This document shows, piece after piece, positions 20,761 through 33,198 of a stretch of 64,000 nucleotides of DNA (its first letter is position 1; each line of letters opens with the position of its first letter). The position numbers were made by a program, and so were the translations under genes. The DNA is from Thalassia testudinum (lineage: Eukaryota; Streptophyta; Magnoliopsida; Alismatales; Hydrocharitaceae). The stretch spans positions 72,595,501 to 72,659,500 of the forward strand of contig JAZHRO010000013.1 of the NCBI GenBank assembly GCA_037157565.1. The letters are read 5' to 3'. The notes under the pieces are model-generated. The model did no database searches. It had not been told where the DNA came from and saw nothing but the letters and a program-made list of their open reading frames with translations.

Positions 20761-22597
20761 CCTAGATAACTATCCTAGGGCTTGGATCACTACCAGGCTT
20801 GGAGTGGTTTGGATAAGGTGGGTCTTGCATTGGTTTACCACTACGGGTTGTTACGGAGTTTAATCCTGCCTGGCTTTGGTTTGGGGTTGGAAAAATGGGT
20901 GGCGCCAGTTGAAATCCCATGTAAGATGTTGAAGCTTCCATCCCGTCAGGTGATGGAACATAAGGGGCCTGATAAATCATATGTGCATGGCCTGGATTTG
21001 GGTTCATAACGTGCCTCTGGGTTAGCATGTTATTTAGGTTCGACAGAGGTTGCGAAGGAAGTGTGCTCGGTTGGAGGGAATTTTCCATCTGGGCGAGTTG
21101 GTTGCAAACCTCTGTGATCTCGTCCTTGTGTTGTTTTTGTATTACCGCATTCATTTTCTGAATGTCAGCCAGTGTTTGAAGGATAAGAGTCATTTGATCT
21201 TGGTTTGGCCCAGATTGATAGGTGGGGTTGGGCCGAGGCTGAGGCAGCTGATATGGACGAGGGGCTTGCGGAAGGGGTGTATAAGGTAGTCTTTGGATCT
21301 GAGAATTTCCCGTCCATTGGAAGTTGGGATGATTTCGCTATCCAGGGTTGTAGGTGTTGGAAAATGGATCATTCTGGATGGCGTTGAGGTTCTCGCAGGT
21401 CTGAGGAGCCTCAAGGAAGTCAGAGTATGGGGGTTCAGAGTTTCCTCCACTAGAATAGATCGGACCGGAGGTCCCTCCGGTCCTGGAGTCGGACGGGGGT
21501 GGATACGGGTCCATCCTCTGACAAGATCGTTGATAGATGTTTTGCACAGTTTACCTCGTGAGAGGTGGTTGTGAGAAAGAGTTCTGCGTAGAGGTGGCTC
21601 GCTGCAAATGCCGAGTTAGCTCATCCACCTTCTTCTTTATGATAGAAACCTTGTCCAACTGATTGGCCATTAGCTCCAAGTCAACGGATGCGGACAGGCC
21701 CTGCATCTTATGTGCACCCCTAAGATTTGTCGATGAGCGGGCATTCGTCCTGTCAAATAAGCCCATGGAGTCATTATTGATGGAGTTCTCGCACATATTT
21801 TCGAGAATCTCCCACACCATGTCCTCATGTTGACCCATGATGTTTCCTCTGCAGGTTGCATTGACGAATAATCGAATGTCTTCACGAAGTCCCTAGTAAA
21901 AAGGCAGGACTTGTTCCCATTTAGGAACTCCGTGATGGGGGCACTTTCGCATGAGATCCAAGAATCGGTCCCGTGCCTCATGAAGAGGTTCTCCCGTCTG
22001 TTGGGTGAAATGAGTGATTTGATGGCACAAAGCATTTGTCCTACTAACGGGAAAGAATTTTTTTAAAAATTCGGACTAAAGTTCATCCCATGTGTTGATC
22101 GGACGAGTCTGAGTTTGTTACCAATGAGAAGCCTTGTCCATGAGGGAGATAGAAAACATCTTCATGAGCAGAATATCCTAATTTTGTGCATCTGACCTGA
22201 AGGTCTGGGCCAGATGCTTGAGCTGTTTAATATGCTGGAATGGATTCTCGGAGTTAAGTCCATAGAATTTTGATATGGCATGAATCATATTGGCCTTGAG
22301 TTCGGAATCAGGACCTCCAACCAGGATTCAGACTCGAGGCTCGATTGCCACCCTAGCGGGATTATAGTAATCTCGCATCATAGGACACTGCGGTGGGTTT
22401 ACAAAGTTTTGGAAGAGATCATTTAGGCGTTGAAGCTGGTGCTTAAGGTTATTCTCTTCTTCAGTGGGTTGTGCCATGATGGAAGAAGGAGAACTTGGTT
22501 CTGAATCAGAGGAAAGATCTATGTGGTGGGGTTGTTGCATAAACAAGGGTACCGAGGCATGGCCTCGGGGAGAGTGGATTTTGTTCCTACCACACAT
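20761..22597 (-). pseudogene. gag: Gag, gypsy element 1
   Basis: The N-terminal part (22597-22328) contains HHIDLSSDSEPSSPSS and NLKHQLQRLNDLFQNF and ends NPARVAIEP. The core capsid part resembles element 2, including MGQHEDMVWEILENMCENSIN (21838 leftward). The C-terminal part (21193-20762) is Pro/Gln/Asn-rich. Stops occur at about 22326, 21549, 21337 and 20762, with frameshifts around 21900-22080. No CCHC knuckle is visible. Confidence 0.8.
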
Positions 22598-23506
22598 GCA
22601 CCGAAAGATTTGATGAGATCAAAATGTGCTGGACCCAATCGAGACACCCAAAACACGTTAGGTGACTATAGAGGTTCGAAGCGGATGATACACCTTAGTC
22701 AAAAAGGTCGTCCACCTGAGAAATACCTGGGCAGCCAAAGAGGGAGAGTCCTGCAAAGACCCTTACACGATAGAGCGTCCCCACAGGTTACAGGGTTTCC
22801 CCTACCCGACCAAAATGGGGACCTTGACCTCTTAAGTCTACCTTTTTTAGTTAAGATCAAGGTGCTTGGGGTTCCACTTGAACTTTAGGTCTTTTGAGTG
22901 CAAAGTGACCTAATTTTAAGGTTGGTTGACCCAAATGATCAACTTTACCTCTTTGTTCCTTTGAGAGCATTTTTTAGGTCCTTGCTTTTAGGGTTCAAAT
23001 GGATTAAGAGCCTGATTTGCTTAGGGTTTCTATTGGATAGATCTTTTCAAACAAGGCTTAGGCACACCTCTTTTTGAAATTTTTTCTTCTTTTCTTAAGA
23101 GAAGATGTGTCTCTAAAACCCCTAGCTTGTAATTCTTAAGTTGGCTCTATTTGGTCCAATTTAGTTGCCTCAAAAATTGGTATCTAGGGCTCAATCAAGA
23201 AGGTTTTAGCCTTAGTTACCTTAAGTGGATGTACAATTAACAATGTGTTGAAATGAAAATCAGGCAACTTTGGTGAATTACTAAATATGGAAGCAGGTAG
23301 CCCTAGATTGAGTTTTTCTTTGTTTTCCTTTTTAGTCTTTGAGGGGATTATGAGAGAGGGCTAATAAAAGTTTACCTGTTCCTTGGTGTGGTTGTTGTGC
23401 GGCTACTTTTCTTTCCTCGGCTTTCCCTGAGACAAACACAACAAAAGAGAGAAATTAAGTCAGTATTGAATCAAAAGTTGTAATCAAAGCTTCTAAAATG
23501 CCCGTT
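22598..23506 (-). other. 5' untranslated leader, gypsy element 1
   Basis: This lies between the primer site and gag and holds no coding frame of note. It is colinear with 39923-40844 of element 2 (shared stretches such as GACCTTGACCTCTTA and GGTGTGGTTGTTGTGCGGCT). Confidence 0.6.
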
Positions 23507-23526
23507 GCTCCTCTGCAACGGTGCCA
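23507..23526 (-). other. Primer-binding site, gypsy element 1
   Basis: On the minus strand TGGCACCGTTGCAGAGGAGC lies four bases inside the 5' LTR. It is a mutated form of TGGCGCCGTTGCCGGGGAGC, complementary to the tRNA-Asp 3' end and typical of Athila/Tat elements. The intact version is in element 2. Confidence 0.75.
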
Positions 23527-23530
23527 AAAA

Positions 23531-26500
23531 TAATTGTTCGTCGAGGTGAGATCGTTGTTTTAAAAAGACGTTCATTGTAGTATAGTTGAAATCACCGCAA
23601 AAATAAATAACAATTTTATTACTCGAAAACTAAAGTATCCGAGGTCGAACTCAGGGAGCAAATTGGTATTTTAGAAACTAAAATCACAACTCTCAATTTT
23701 ACTCAAAAGATGATGTTCAATAATAATGCAAATTCAACGTATATGAAATGCTAGAGAGAGAGAATGCAAAAAGAAATAGATAGTCTTTCTTCTTCTCTCT
23801 CTGTGACTTCTTCTTCCTTCTTTTTCTTCTCTCTTTCTTTTCCTTTTTCTTTCCTTTGCTTGGCCGCACCTTCTCCTGCTTTCTTTCTCTATCTTTCTTT
23901 TTTTCGACGTCTGATTCTGTAAATCAGACGCCTTATCTTGCAGTTGCTACAGTGCTTTCACTCTCTCCTTCTGCTCTCTGTCTTCTCTTTTCTTCTTCCT
24001 TTCCTTCTGTCTTCTTCTGCGACGCCTTCTTCTTCTATTCTTGATTCCTCCTTCTTCTTCCTTCTTCTGCTTTGTCTTTCTTCTTCAGCCTCTACCTTTG
24101 ATCTTCTTTCTTCTTTCTCTACTAAGTCTCTGCTTCTCTCTTTCTTCACCAGCTACCTTCTTCTTTTCCTTCTCTTCCTCTGCCACTCCTCTGCTACAGT
24201 GCTTCGTCTTCACCTTCTTTCTTCCGTCTTCAGCTGCTCCTCTTCTTCTTCCTTTCTATGTGGCATCTTCCTTCTATTCTTGATTCCTCCTTCCTTCTTC
24301 TGCCTTGTCTTTCTTCATCAGCCTCTGCCTCTATCTGTCTTCTTCTTCTTCTTCTTCCTTGCCTTGAGCCTTGGTTGCGGCTGCACCTTCAGCTTCCTCA
24401 TCTTCTTTCTTTTTCCTTCCTTGCTGTGGCTACAGTCTTCCTTGCTAAGTCCTTCAGCCGCTACCTTCTCTTCTTCTGCTGCACCTCTTCCTCCCTTAGC
24501 TCCTTCTTCTCTCCTTTCCTGCACAACACCATGCAGCAAAACCTACCCCTACCCTCCCCCGTGTCACACTCTCTCTATTTCACTCTTCGCTCTCTCAAAG
24601 CCGGACAATCGGGCATACGGGTCGGGTTATACGCACCCGGGTCTAGGTGCACCGGCATAGGTGATGAGCGAGGAGTGAAGAGTTAATGGGTCAGCCAGGT
24701 CTGCGTAGGAGTTGTCGCAGACGAGGCGGGCGTACGTGGGAGAGGGACCTCACACTGTGTACTGGAGGCGATAAGAGTCAAACACAAAAACAATATAAAT
24801 GACTTACCGCTCACCTGCGTTTCCGAGGTGGGACTAAATTGTCCTACCCACTTCTTCACGCTCGTAGGGAAGGCGCCCGCCCAATTGAGGCAGCTGCAGT
24901 CACGGACGCCTCTAATTGCCAGGTGTGAAAGAGTCGTGGAATGCTTCCACGCACCTGGGACTCGATCTCTTGGAGCGGGGCGACTTGGAGCGAGCTTGCG
25001 AGCAAGCTTTGCTCTTGCTCCAATGGCGACAGGGGGTCGAAACCTACAATCACTGAACACGGCCTCTTCACCCCATTAGAGCACACAGGCAGCTTCGTCA
25101 TGGCACGGTGAAGGTGAGGCGGGGGGTGGCGTGGTGCAAAATGACCTAGGTGTGCGTGCTTAGGGTGAATTGCGGCCGTGAAAGTGCGTGTGTTTGGTGG
25201 TCACTTGGTGTGAGCGTGGCGGTCAATGGAGGGGCGGATGATGATCAATGGGTGATGACGAAGGTTCTGAGGTAGGTGGTGAGGCGTGTGAGTGTGTGGA
25301 ATGATGGATTTGCCTTCGCAGGTGGTCTGCCGGAGATAAGGAAGACGAAGGTGGTCTATGGCTGTCGAGGGTGATTTTGCAAAATTAAATGATGGAAAAT
25401 GAAGAGTGGGAGGAGAGGAACTTATCTGCGGGAATTGGGATGAAGGGGGGAGACAGAGGGTGAGCGGCACGTATTTGCCGTCGTCGGAGACGAAGGCCCT
25501 GAGATGGAGAGGCTGCGATGACGAGAGGGAGGTAGATGTGGGTGCAGGTATGGCACGATGCAGAAGAATAAGGCGGAGATGACTCTGCCACTGGTATGGT
25601 GGCAAAGTGACGAGAGGAAGGAGGAGATGTTGCCGGAGCTTGCAGGCGTCTAACCGGAGATGAGGAAGGAGGAAATTAAGAGGGATTTCTCAGGCCAAAA
25701 CAAGCTTGGAAGAAGCGACTGGACTTGGAGCTTCATTTATAGGCACAAGCGGAGAGTCAGACGCTTGGAAGGCGAGCAAAATCCTCACCGGAGGTCGCCG
25801 TGTGTATTATACCCATACCTCTCGAGCGTTCGCACTAGAGGTATGGGGCGAATCAGGGCATGGGGAGCTGTTCAGGCGGTAGGGGCCTTCTAAGAGAACC
25901 CCCCTTTCAAATCTGAGAGCAGCTCCCTGGGGAAGTGAGGAGAAATCCTCCTTGAAACTTCACCGGAGGTATGGATCTTCTACTACAATGGCAGAGGGAT
26001 CAGAATGCAAAAAGTGACGAAGAAGTTGAGGGGGTTTTCACAAGGGTTTTCAAAAGTTAGGGGCCAGAATGTAATTGGGTGGACTATTATGCAAAGTAGG
26101 TCAAGATGACCTTCCCTTAGGCCCAAATTTTGGTCCAAACCTAATTTGGACCTAAGGAATCTAATGGTGAAGTTGTATTTTAGGTTTGACCACGTTCGAC
26201 CAGACATTTTGCAAAAAAACCAAACTTAGGTCAAATATTGAGCTCGAACCTCAATCTAGGTCAAAATAGGTTCCAAAGGCCAAATTGAATGTTCTAAAAC
26301 CTAAGGGGTATTTTTCCATGAATTTTGGAGGTTTAGTTAATTTTTATCCTGAATGGAACCTTGTGAAATTAAGTGGGTTTGTTTTAGAGTTACAAAATGT
26401 CACTTAATTCTTAAATTTAACAATAACCCTTTTCTGGCTGAACCATCTCACTTTTTCTCTTATTGAGTCCAATTGACCTATGTCTAGACCCTGAGAAATC

Positions 26501-26629
26501 CTGTTGATGTACTGCAATGGTAAAATTGCATTTTTACCCTTTGTTTCATGTTTTCTTTCCAGATCAGTAATCTCTTGAGTTAGGCCTTTCTTTAGGTTAT
26601 GCAGGAGCTTTTGTTCACTTTCTTTAGGT
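23531..26629 (-). mobile_element. 5' LTR of gypsy element 1, truncated at its outer end
   Basis: It is colinear with 9279-12431 but stops matching near 26629, about 55 bp before the expected TGATGAG end. Copia LTR sequence begins within the next ten bases. It has a TATAAAT at 25741 (minus strand), the 34-bp palindrome at 25813-25846, a GTCTGATT/AATCAGAC stem-loop near 23907 and a long pyrimidine tract (23780-24510). Confidence 0.85.
25813..25846. repeat. 34-bp LTR-A palindrome, element 1 5' LTR
   Basis: CCATACCTC and GAGGTATGG pair fully. The inner arms TCGAGCG/CGCACTA have two mismatches around a central TT. The minus-strand TATAAAT is 72 bp away. Confidence 0.7.
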
Positions 26630-26818
26630 TATGCTAGAGATAGTTCACCTAACGTTATATCACTTTTAACTAACGTTAGGTAAAGTACTTTTTGTTCAAA
26701 TCAATTAGCTGTTGGCAAATCAAATGGGGAAACTTTTGAGCTGTTGAATAAAGGTCTTTTGCACATCCAAAAGAGTCCAAACACCCCTCTATATATATGA
26801 AGTGGTTTCCCACTCTTA
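26630..26818 (+). mobile_element. Copia 3' LTR, piece 1
   Basis: It matches 1545-1725 of the 5' LTR, including the palindromes TTAACGTTATATC and CTAACGTTAGG and the TATA box (26789-26799). The left part of the LTR is gone at the junction with gypsy element 1. The right edge is the Harbinger insertion at 26819. Confidence 0.85.
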
Positions 26819-27137
26819 GGTCCTGTTTGGAACTCGGTATTGGGCCCTTTAACCCACGTTTGGGCCCAATTATCTCATGTGCCATTTACCCCGTTGGAGG
26901 GGCTCAAAACACAGGATAAGATTCAACATGTGCCCCCCTCGGTGTCATCTTTATCTTGAGCCATATTCCTCGCCCGAAAGAATATGTAAACTTTGCCCCC
27001 GCGAGGAACGGCGGGAGATCATTGGAACCCTAGACAACATGAAGCCGGCGACGATCGCGGAGTGCTCTGACGACGATCGCATCTTGTGTTTGTGAGGGGA
27101 ACAGAGACTATCATTGCTGATGATCATCAGTGTTGAT
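26819..27137 (+). other. Left end of Harbinger element
   Basis: After the inverted repeat this GC-rich stretch has a short frame (26877-27095) with no recognised domain. It ends at the TTGAT duplication flanking gypsy element 2 (27133-27137). It may be Harbinger leader or captured sequence. Confidence 0.5.
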
Positions 27138-28007
27138 TGGTGCGCTGCATTCCCTCTCGAGGGTTTTGTCATAGTATAGTGCAAAGAAACGGTCACCAGT
27201 TTAATACAATTTGTTACCTGAAAATAAAAAGCTTCCCGAGGTCGAACTCAGGGAGTAAACTATAATTCCAGAAGCATATAAATTCACAATACAATGTTTT
27301 ACAAAAATTAAGAAAAAAGAGAGAGAGAGAGTGAGAGTGAAAATTGCTTCTTTCTTTCTCCCTTTTCCTTTTTTTTTCCTTCTTCTTCTCTGCGGCAAGC
27401 TCTTCTTCTCTTTTCTTTTCCTTCCCTTTCTTCCTTCTCTACTTCTTCTTCCTTTTCCTTCTTTTCTTTTCTGATTTCTTGTGCGGTAGTCTCTCTCTTT
27501 CTCTTGGCTTCTTCTTCTTTTCTTTTCTGCTGCTGCCTCTTCTTCTTGTTTCTTTCTTTGCTCTGACCCTTCTTCTTCTTCCTTTCTTTTTGTTGCGGCT
27601 GTCTTCTTCTTCCTTTCGCCGACGTCTGATTTAGAAATCATACGCCTTAACTGATCAGCCTCTCCTTTTCTTTTCTTCTTGGCTTCCTCTTCTCTTCTCC
27701 TTCCTTCCTTCTTCCCTACGCTGCTAAGTCTCGGCCACTGCTCCTCTTCTCCTTTCTTCCTTCCTGCGCGCACACGCAAACGTTAGCGCAAAACCTACCC
27801 CTACCCCTTCCCCACGTCTCTATCTCTCTGAATCTCTCTTTTGGAAGCTCTCCCAGAGCCGGGTAATCGGGTCGGGTCGCGTGCCCGGGTCCTGGTGCAC
27901 CAGCGTGGGTGGTGCGCGAGGAGTGCACAGGAGTGGGAAGTCAAGTCAGGTCAGATCTGAGTGGGCGTGTCGCGGACGAGACCCGGTGAGTGACGGACCT
28001 CACTCCA

Positions 28008-28100
28008 GTGCTATCGGAGGCAACCAACCGATAGCACTTTTTCAATTTATGTATGGGCTTGCGCCCATACACTTCCGAGGTGGGACTAAAGTCCCACCTC
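28008..28100. repeat. Three leader stem-loops, element 2 3' LTR
   Basis: Plus-strand order: GTGCTATCGG/CCGATAGCAC (28008-28037), GTATGGGC TTGC GCCCATAC (28051-28070), GAGGTGGGAC TAAA GTCCCACCTC (28077-28100). All three stems are perfect. Stems of 8 and 10 bp here replace the AAGTGTG and GTGTATC stems of the solo LTRs. Confidence 0.75.
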
Positions 28101-29059
28101 CGATCTCGAGTGCCTGCGGGAGAAGACTTCGAGCAATTGGGGTAGTAGCCTACGCTTGCGACCCCAATTGAAGTTCTGGGTGTGAGCGCGACTCCTTTCC
28201 GCGTCACCTGGAGCTCACGCCTAGAGCTGAGGAGATCTGGAGCTACCTGCGAAGAAGCTCCTGTTGCTCGTTAATGGCGGCGAGGAGGGCGAAACCTGAA
28301 ACACGCAAACGGCCTCGCGGCCATGTCAAAAAGGTCCTGGGGGGTTCGCCAGAGCACGGCTAGTGCGGTGCAGGGGTCGGCGAGGCGCGAGAGTGCCTGT
28401 GGCCGTGCGCCTAGGGCAATCTACGTGCGTGAGAATGGGTGTGTTCGGGGGTTGGTCTGGAGGTGCTAGGTGGTGAACGGAGGGTGGATTCGGTGTCAGT
28501 GAGGTGGTGCGGAGCTTAAGGGGTAGCTGGCGAGGCGGATGGAGGCGTGAAGTGGTGAGTACGCCTCGCCGAAGGGCAGCCGAAGATGGAGAAGGTGGTG
28601 ATGGATAGTGGTGGTCGGTGGGTTGAAATAGTAAATTAGGAAGGGGGAAATAACAGTGAGAGAGAGGGGAAAGTTTTTACTTACCTAATTGACGAAGAGG
28701 GAGGGAGGTGGTGCTCGACACGTACCTACCGGTGACGTAGACGAAGGAGCCCAGAGGTGAGTAATGGCGGCGAGGAAGAGATCAGGAAAGCGCCAGCTGG
28801 TGTGGCCTGACACGGGAAGACGAGGCAGAGTGGGCTCTGTTGCAGGTGTGGCTGCAGAGTGACGAAAGGAGGAAAGGGCCACCGGAGCCTGCGGGTGTTT
28901 TGGCCGTGGGCAGAGGAGATGAAATTGGGGAGGGAACCTCAGCCAAATCAGGCTTGGCGTGGACGGCAGCCCCTGCCGCTCCTTATAAAGGTGTTGGCGA
29001 GGGGAGAGTCTCGAGAGAGCAACGTGGGGAAGTTGCCGGAGAAGGCCGGAAATGGAGAC

Positions 29060-29093
29060 CCATGACTTTTGTGCGTTCGCACAAGAGGCATGG
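29060..29093. repeat. 34-bp LTR-A palindrome, element 2 3' LTR
   Basis: CCATGACT/AGGCATGG has one mismatch. The inner arms TTGTGCG/CGCACAA pair fully around TT. The minus-strand TATAA is 73 bp away at 28987. TTGTGCG/CGCACAA here is TCGTGCG/CGCACGA in another copy, a paired change. Confidence 0.75.
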
Positions 29094-29915
29094 GCAGCCG
29101 CATGTCACAGGGGAGGGTCCCTGCGACAGAGGATGACGCAGGGAACCCCCCGCTCATTCTTGAGAGCGGCTGCCTTACCCTGCGCGGCGCCATCCTCCGT
29201 GCAAGGTCGTCGGAGGTATGGTGCTTGTGTAGGGTGGCAGGGAGGACCGTTCTGCAAAGAACGAAGGGAAATATAGGGGGCCAAATGCAAGGTTTTGAAA
29301 AGATAGGGGTCAAAAAGTAATTCAAGATGACCAATTTGTAAAGTCGATCAAGATGGTCTTCACCTAGGCCCAAATTTTTGTACCAACCTAATTTGAACCT
29401 AAGGAATTCAATGGTGTAATTTGATTTTAGGTTTGAGTACGTTTGACTGGCCAATTTGCGTAAAAATCCAAATTAGGTTAAAATTTGGGCATGGTTCTTA
29501 AATCAGGTCAAAATAGGTTGCAAGGGCCAAATTGAAGGTTCTAAACCCTAGGGAGTATTTTTCCATGATTTTTAGAGGATTTAGTGATTTTTATTCTGCC
29601 TAGAACCTCATGAATTAAAGTGGATTTATTTTTAGGGTTACAGAATGTCATTTAATTCCTAGAATTGCTATAACCCTTTTCAGATCAGATCATCCCACTT
29701 CCTTCCTTATTAAGCTTATTTGTCCTGTGTTTAGACCCTTAGATACCCTTTTTGTGTATTTCCTTGATAAAATTACAGTTTTACCTCTCATGACTTGTTT
29801 TATCCTTCAATTCAGACTTCTCTGAGTTAGGCTTTTCTTTAGGTTTTGTAGGAGCTTCTTCACACTTATTTAGATTAAATTGTGCTAGTTAGGGTTTATA
29901 ATGAGGCTCTCATCA

Positions 29916-31560
29916 TACCCCCATGCCTAGCTTTTGCTAGTCCCTTAGCAAAATTTTAAGGTTTTAACCTTTGTTCTAGAGCATGAATTTCTTGTCGAGT
30001 TTAGATAAGTGCTTTTTCTCTTGTAACCTTGATTAGGTCAAAATGCCAACCATAGGCCTAAAAGGTACTCTAGTACCAACTAAGATCCCGATCTGTCTAG
30101 CTTTAACCTCATTCCTTAGCAAAGGTTTTTAAGGCCTACAGGAACTAACCTAAGGTTTATTGGACTTTGTGGTTAAAGCACCCGTGCTTTAGATAATTTT
30201 AGCCCCGGTTCAATTCGCAGTGCATTTTGTAAGAAAGAGAGGTAGAAGATTTATATGTTTGGAGAGTTTTGTTTCTCTTTTTCTTTTTAATTCTACCTTA
30301 GGATTGGCTTCACAACACGGCCTGTATCAAATTCCTTGTCCCCATCATCAATCCTCGAGGGTTCCTAGCAGTCGATGATTCGAGATAGCACCGCCCATGG
30401 TAACCCCTAGAACCCTGGCTTTTGAGATTTCGAGATAATCCCGTCCATGGTGTTCTGTGGCCGAATTCAGACCCTGGCATTTGACACTTTGTGATAATGC
30501 CATCCATGGAATCTGAACCGGCAGAGTGTTTACATGCCCCCAGTAGGATATGTAAATATCCTAAGAGACAAGCACCGAGGAGATGATATTTTGTTACGCA
30601 TCTTCGAGGGGAATTTCCCACCTCTCCGCGCTGGGAACTCGTCCAAATCAACTTGTGTTGATCGGCTGCTCCTACTCTAGGTGACATTTTCAGAATTTTT
30701 GAAATGCTTCTGCGTGATTTTGATACTTTATGCGTACTGAACCAGGCTGTGTGTGAAATTTGGGTGCTTAGGTTACTAAGTCCAGTAAATCAAAAGTTAG
30801 TTAACGAGACCAATACTTCCCTAAGCCTGACCTAATACTTAAGTTTTTCATTTTTCTCAACCTCTTGAGGAATATCTAGATCTTAATGGGTACTAAGAGT
30901 CTATCCAAGAATGCCTAAGGTTTGCATTCTCACTAACCTTACTGTACACTTTCCATTTCTTTTCCTGAATGTCGTCTAGAACTTAGGTTAATTCCTTAAT
31001 TTCTTACTAATGACTATCTCTTTTCTTTCATTTTGTGCTCCTTTTTATCATTTTGCTCTTTTTCGCCTCCTCCTTTGTAAAGTCTACAAAAATTTCCTCC
31101 CTCCTTTTTTTTTTTTATGGTATATGTGAATTTTTTTTGTTTAAAACCTTTTCTTGCGAGTTTTGCACTTTCATACCCCCCCATGCCAAAGATTTGCAAT
31201 GTCCTCATTGTAACTTAGGAGGGTTTTTTTTTATTTAGCTTGGTTCATGCATTAAGACAGGTATTTTGGTGAGTGGATGGGTCGGGGTGACTGTTGCGGA
31301 CAATTTCTAATCTCAGATGCAAGCACCTGAGGTGGAGTCGACTATCCTAAAGGATGAACCTTAAGTGCGAAGAGGTGTCAGAAAAAGTTTCGGGTTTTTC
31401 CAAAAAGAAATGACCGGCTGCCTCCCGTTGAGCGCTAAGTTTTACGCCATCGGCTGAGCGCAATATGCTCAGGGAAAATGGAGGATAAATGATGACTCAG
31501 CCAAATCTGTAGAGGTTACATCGATGAATGGTTTGAGTCGCTGACCATTCACGATGAAAG
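29916..31560 (-). other. Polypurine tract and non-coding tail, element 2
   Basis: On the minus strand GGCATGGGGGTA abuts the LTR. The rest matches the tail of element 1 (12432-12863 joined to 15783-17040) and holds no credible env ORF. Confidence 0.6.
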
Positions 31561-32928
31561 GTTCGGAATCATGGCTGAGAGGACTGATTTCGACGGCTCC
31601 ATTTCCAAAAACTTATTGGACAAGATATGGTCCGACCTACTTGGATCACAGTTTCCCAGGGAAGAGTTTGAGTCGAGCATCGAAGAGTATGACCTTCTGA
31701 CCAGGATGAAAGATCTTTCTAGATATATGCTTGTCATGGAAGGCTTTAACCTACTCTTTGTAGATTCGTGAGTTCTCGTACACATCAAGGCTTAATTCAT
31801 CGATCTCACTTATCTGAAGCTTTCTGTGGGTTCCAGCCTTAGAAAGATCTAAATTATAGCTCTGTACTGCCCAATAGGCTTTGTGCTCCAATTCGTCGAG
31901 AAGGTGACACACCTTCCCGTACACCAGTTTAAAAGGAGACATGCCTAATTGGATTTTGTGGGCGGTCCTATAAGCCCACAAAGCTTCCAGAAGTCGGGAC
32001 TACCAGTCCTTCTTGTCAGGCTGAACAGTGACCTGCAGGATGTTCTTGATCTCCTGATTTGAAAGCTCAGCTAGACCCTTAGTCTAGGAGTGGTAAGGAG
32101 TAGAGATTCGGTGAGACACCCTGTATTTGGTCATCAGTGACCTAAACGGAGCATTGGTTAAATGGGTCCCTCCGTCAGAGATGATTGCACGAGGAACCCC
32201 GAACCGTGAGAAGATATTGTGATGAATGAATCTGATAACGATTTTATGATCACAGGTTCGGGTCGGTATGGCTTCGATCCATTCGGACACGTAGTCCACA
32301 GTCAGCAGAATGTACTCGAAGCCGTCCGAAACATGAAAGGGACCCATAAAATCAATCCCCCAAATGTCGAAGATTTCGCATACGAGAATCGGCTGCAAAG
32401 GCATCATGTCGCGATGGCTCATGTTGCCCAAAGTTTGGCAACGACTACATGCCTTGCAGTGATTGTATGCGTCTTTGAATAAAGTGGGCCAATAAAAGCC
32501 ACACTGGAGGATTTTTGATGCAGTTTTGTGCCCAGAGAAGTGGCCACCGCATGCCTGGTCATGGCAGAAGGAGAGAATATCATTGATTTCGCCCTCTGGG
32601 ACACATCGCCGGATGATTTGGTCAGCACCTATGCGGAAGAGGTACGGGTCTTCCCAGATGTAATACTTGGCATCAGAGCGCAACTTGTCTTTCTTGGCCT
32701 TCGGCCAATCAGACGGAATCGGATGAGATGCCAAGTAGTTTACTATATCAGCAACCATGGAAGTCTAGTACCAATAGTAAATAAGTGCTCATCTGGAAAA
32801 TGCTCCGTGATGGGTCCAAAAGGGTTGATGATCTCAGAAGGAAGGCGAGACAAATGGTCGGCTACCACGTTTTGTCTTCCCGCCTTGTCGCGAATCTCGA
32901 GGTCGAATTCTTACAACAGCAAGATCCA
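31561..32928 (-). pseudogene. Integrase, gypsy element 2
   Basis: The minus-strand frame 32758-32084 has the HHCC zinc part (GGHFSGHKTASKILQCGFYW, then CKACSRCQ), GIDFMGPFHVSDGFEYILL and AIISDGGTHLTNAPFRSL. After YHS a stop at 32084 breaks the NGQAE block, yet the catalytic Glu is still read after it (GLAELSN). The C-terminal part resumes at 31981 (WAYRTAHKIQLGMSPFKLVYGKV). Compared with element 1, both core Asp and the Glu codon survive. Confidence 0.87.
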
Positions 32929-33198
32929 TCAGATTAATCGGGGCTTCGCGTCCTTCTTGGCAAGGAGATGCCTCACAACTGTGTAATCCGAGTAGAAGAT
33001 GACGTGGGAACCCAGGAGATAGGATCGGAATTTTTCGAGGGCGAATACTACGGCTAGCATTTCTTTCTTTGCAACTGTATAGTTACGCTGAGCCTCATCA
33101 AGTGTCTTGCTAGCGTAGTAGATGACCACGGGTTTCCCGTCAACTTTCTGCCCCAGAACCACTCCTACAGCGAAATCAGATGCATCGCACATGATCTC
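32929..33198 (-). pseudogene. RNase H, gypsy element 2, left piece
   Basis: The frame reads EIMCDASDFAVGVVLGQK, GKPVVIYYASKTLDEAQRNY and YLLGSHVIFYSDYTVVRHLL. It begins abruptly at the solo LTR boundary (33199). The missing upstream part lies at 35983-36107. Confidence 0.88.

Larger units (their letters stand above)
9279..26629 (-). mobile_element. Ty3/gypsy element 1, Athila-like
   Basis: The order read on the minus strand is 5' LTR (23531-26629), primer site, gag, protease, RT, RNase H, integrase, non-coding tail, polypurine tract, 3' LTR (9279-12431). The protease DLxAS motif and RT block FMDD with CTHHIYSEEGARPSREMQ are closest to the Athila lineage. No env-like ORF is seen. A solo gypsy LTR (12864-15777) lies in the tail. 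The outer end of the 5' LTR is missing, so no target duplication can be found. The element is defective: it has many stops, frameshifts and altered catalytic residues. Confidence 0.85.
27138..29915 (-). mobile_element. 3' LTR of gypsy element 2 (LTR-A, 2.78 kb)
   Basis: It matches 40870-43655 throughout. It carries the minus-strand TATAA at 28987, the 34-bp palindrome (29060-29093), a second palindrome (29115-29147), three leader stem-loops (28008-28100), a GTCTGATTT/AAATCATAC stem-loop near 27621 and a pyrimidine tract (27340-27740). Confidence 0.92.

Noticed and set aside
29916..31560. Env-like gene expected in an Athila-type element
   Set aside because: Only short, stop-rich frames in both elements; no signal peptide or membrane segment seen.
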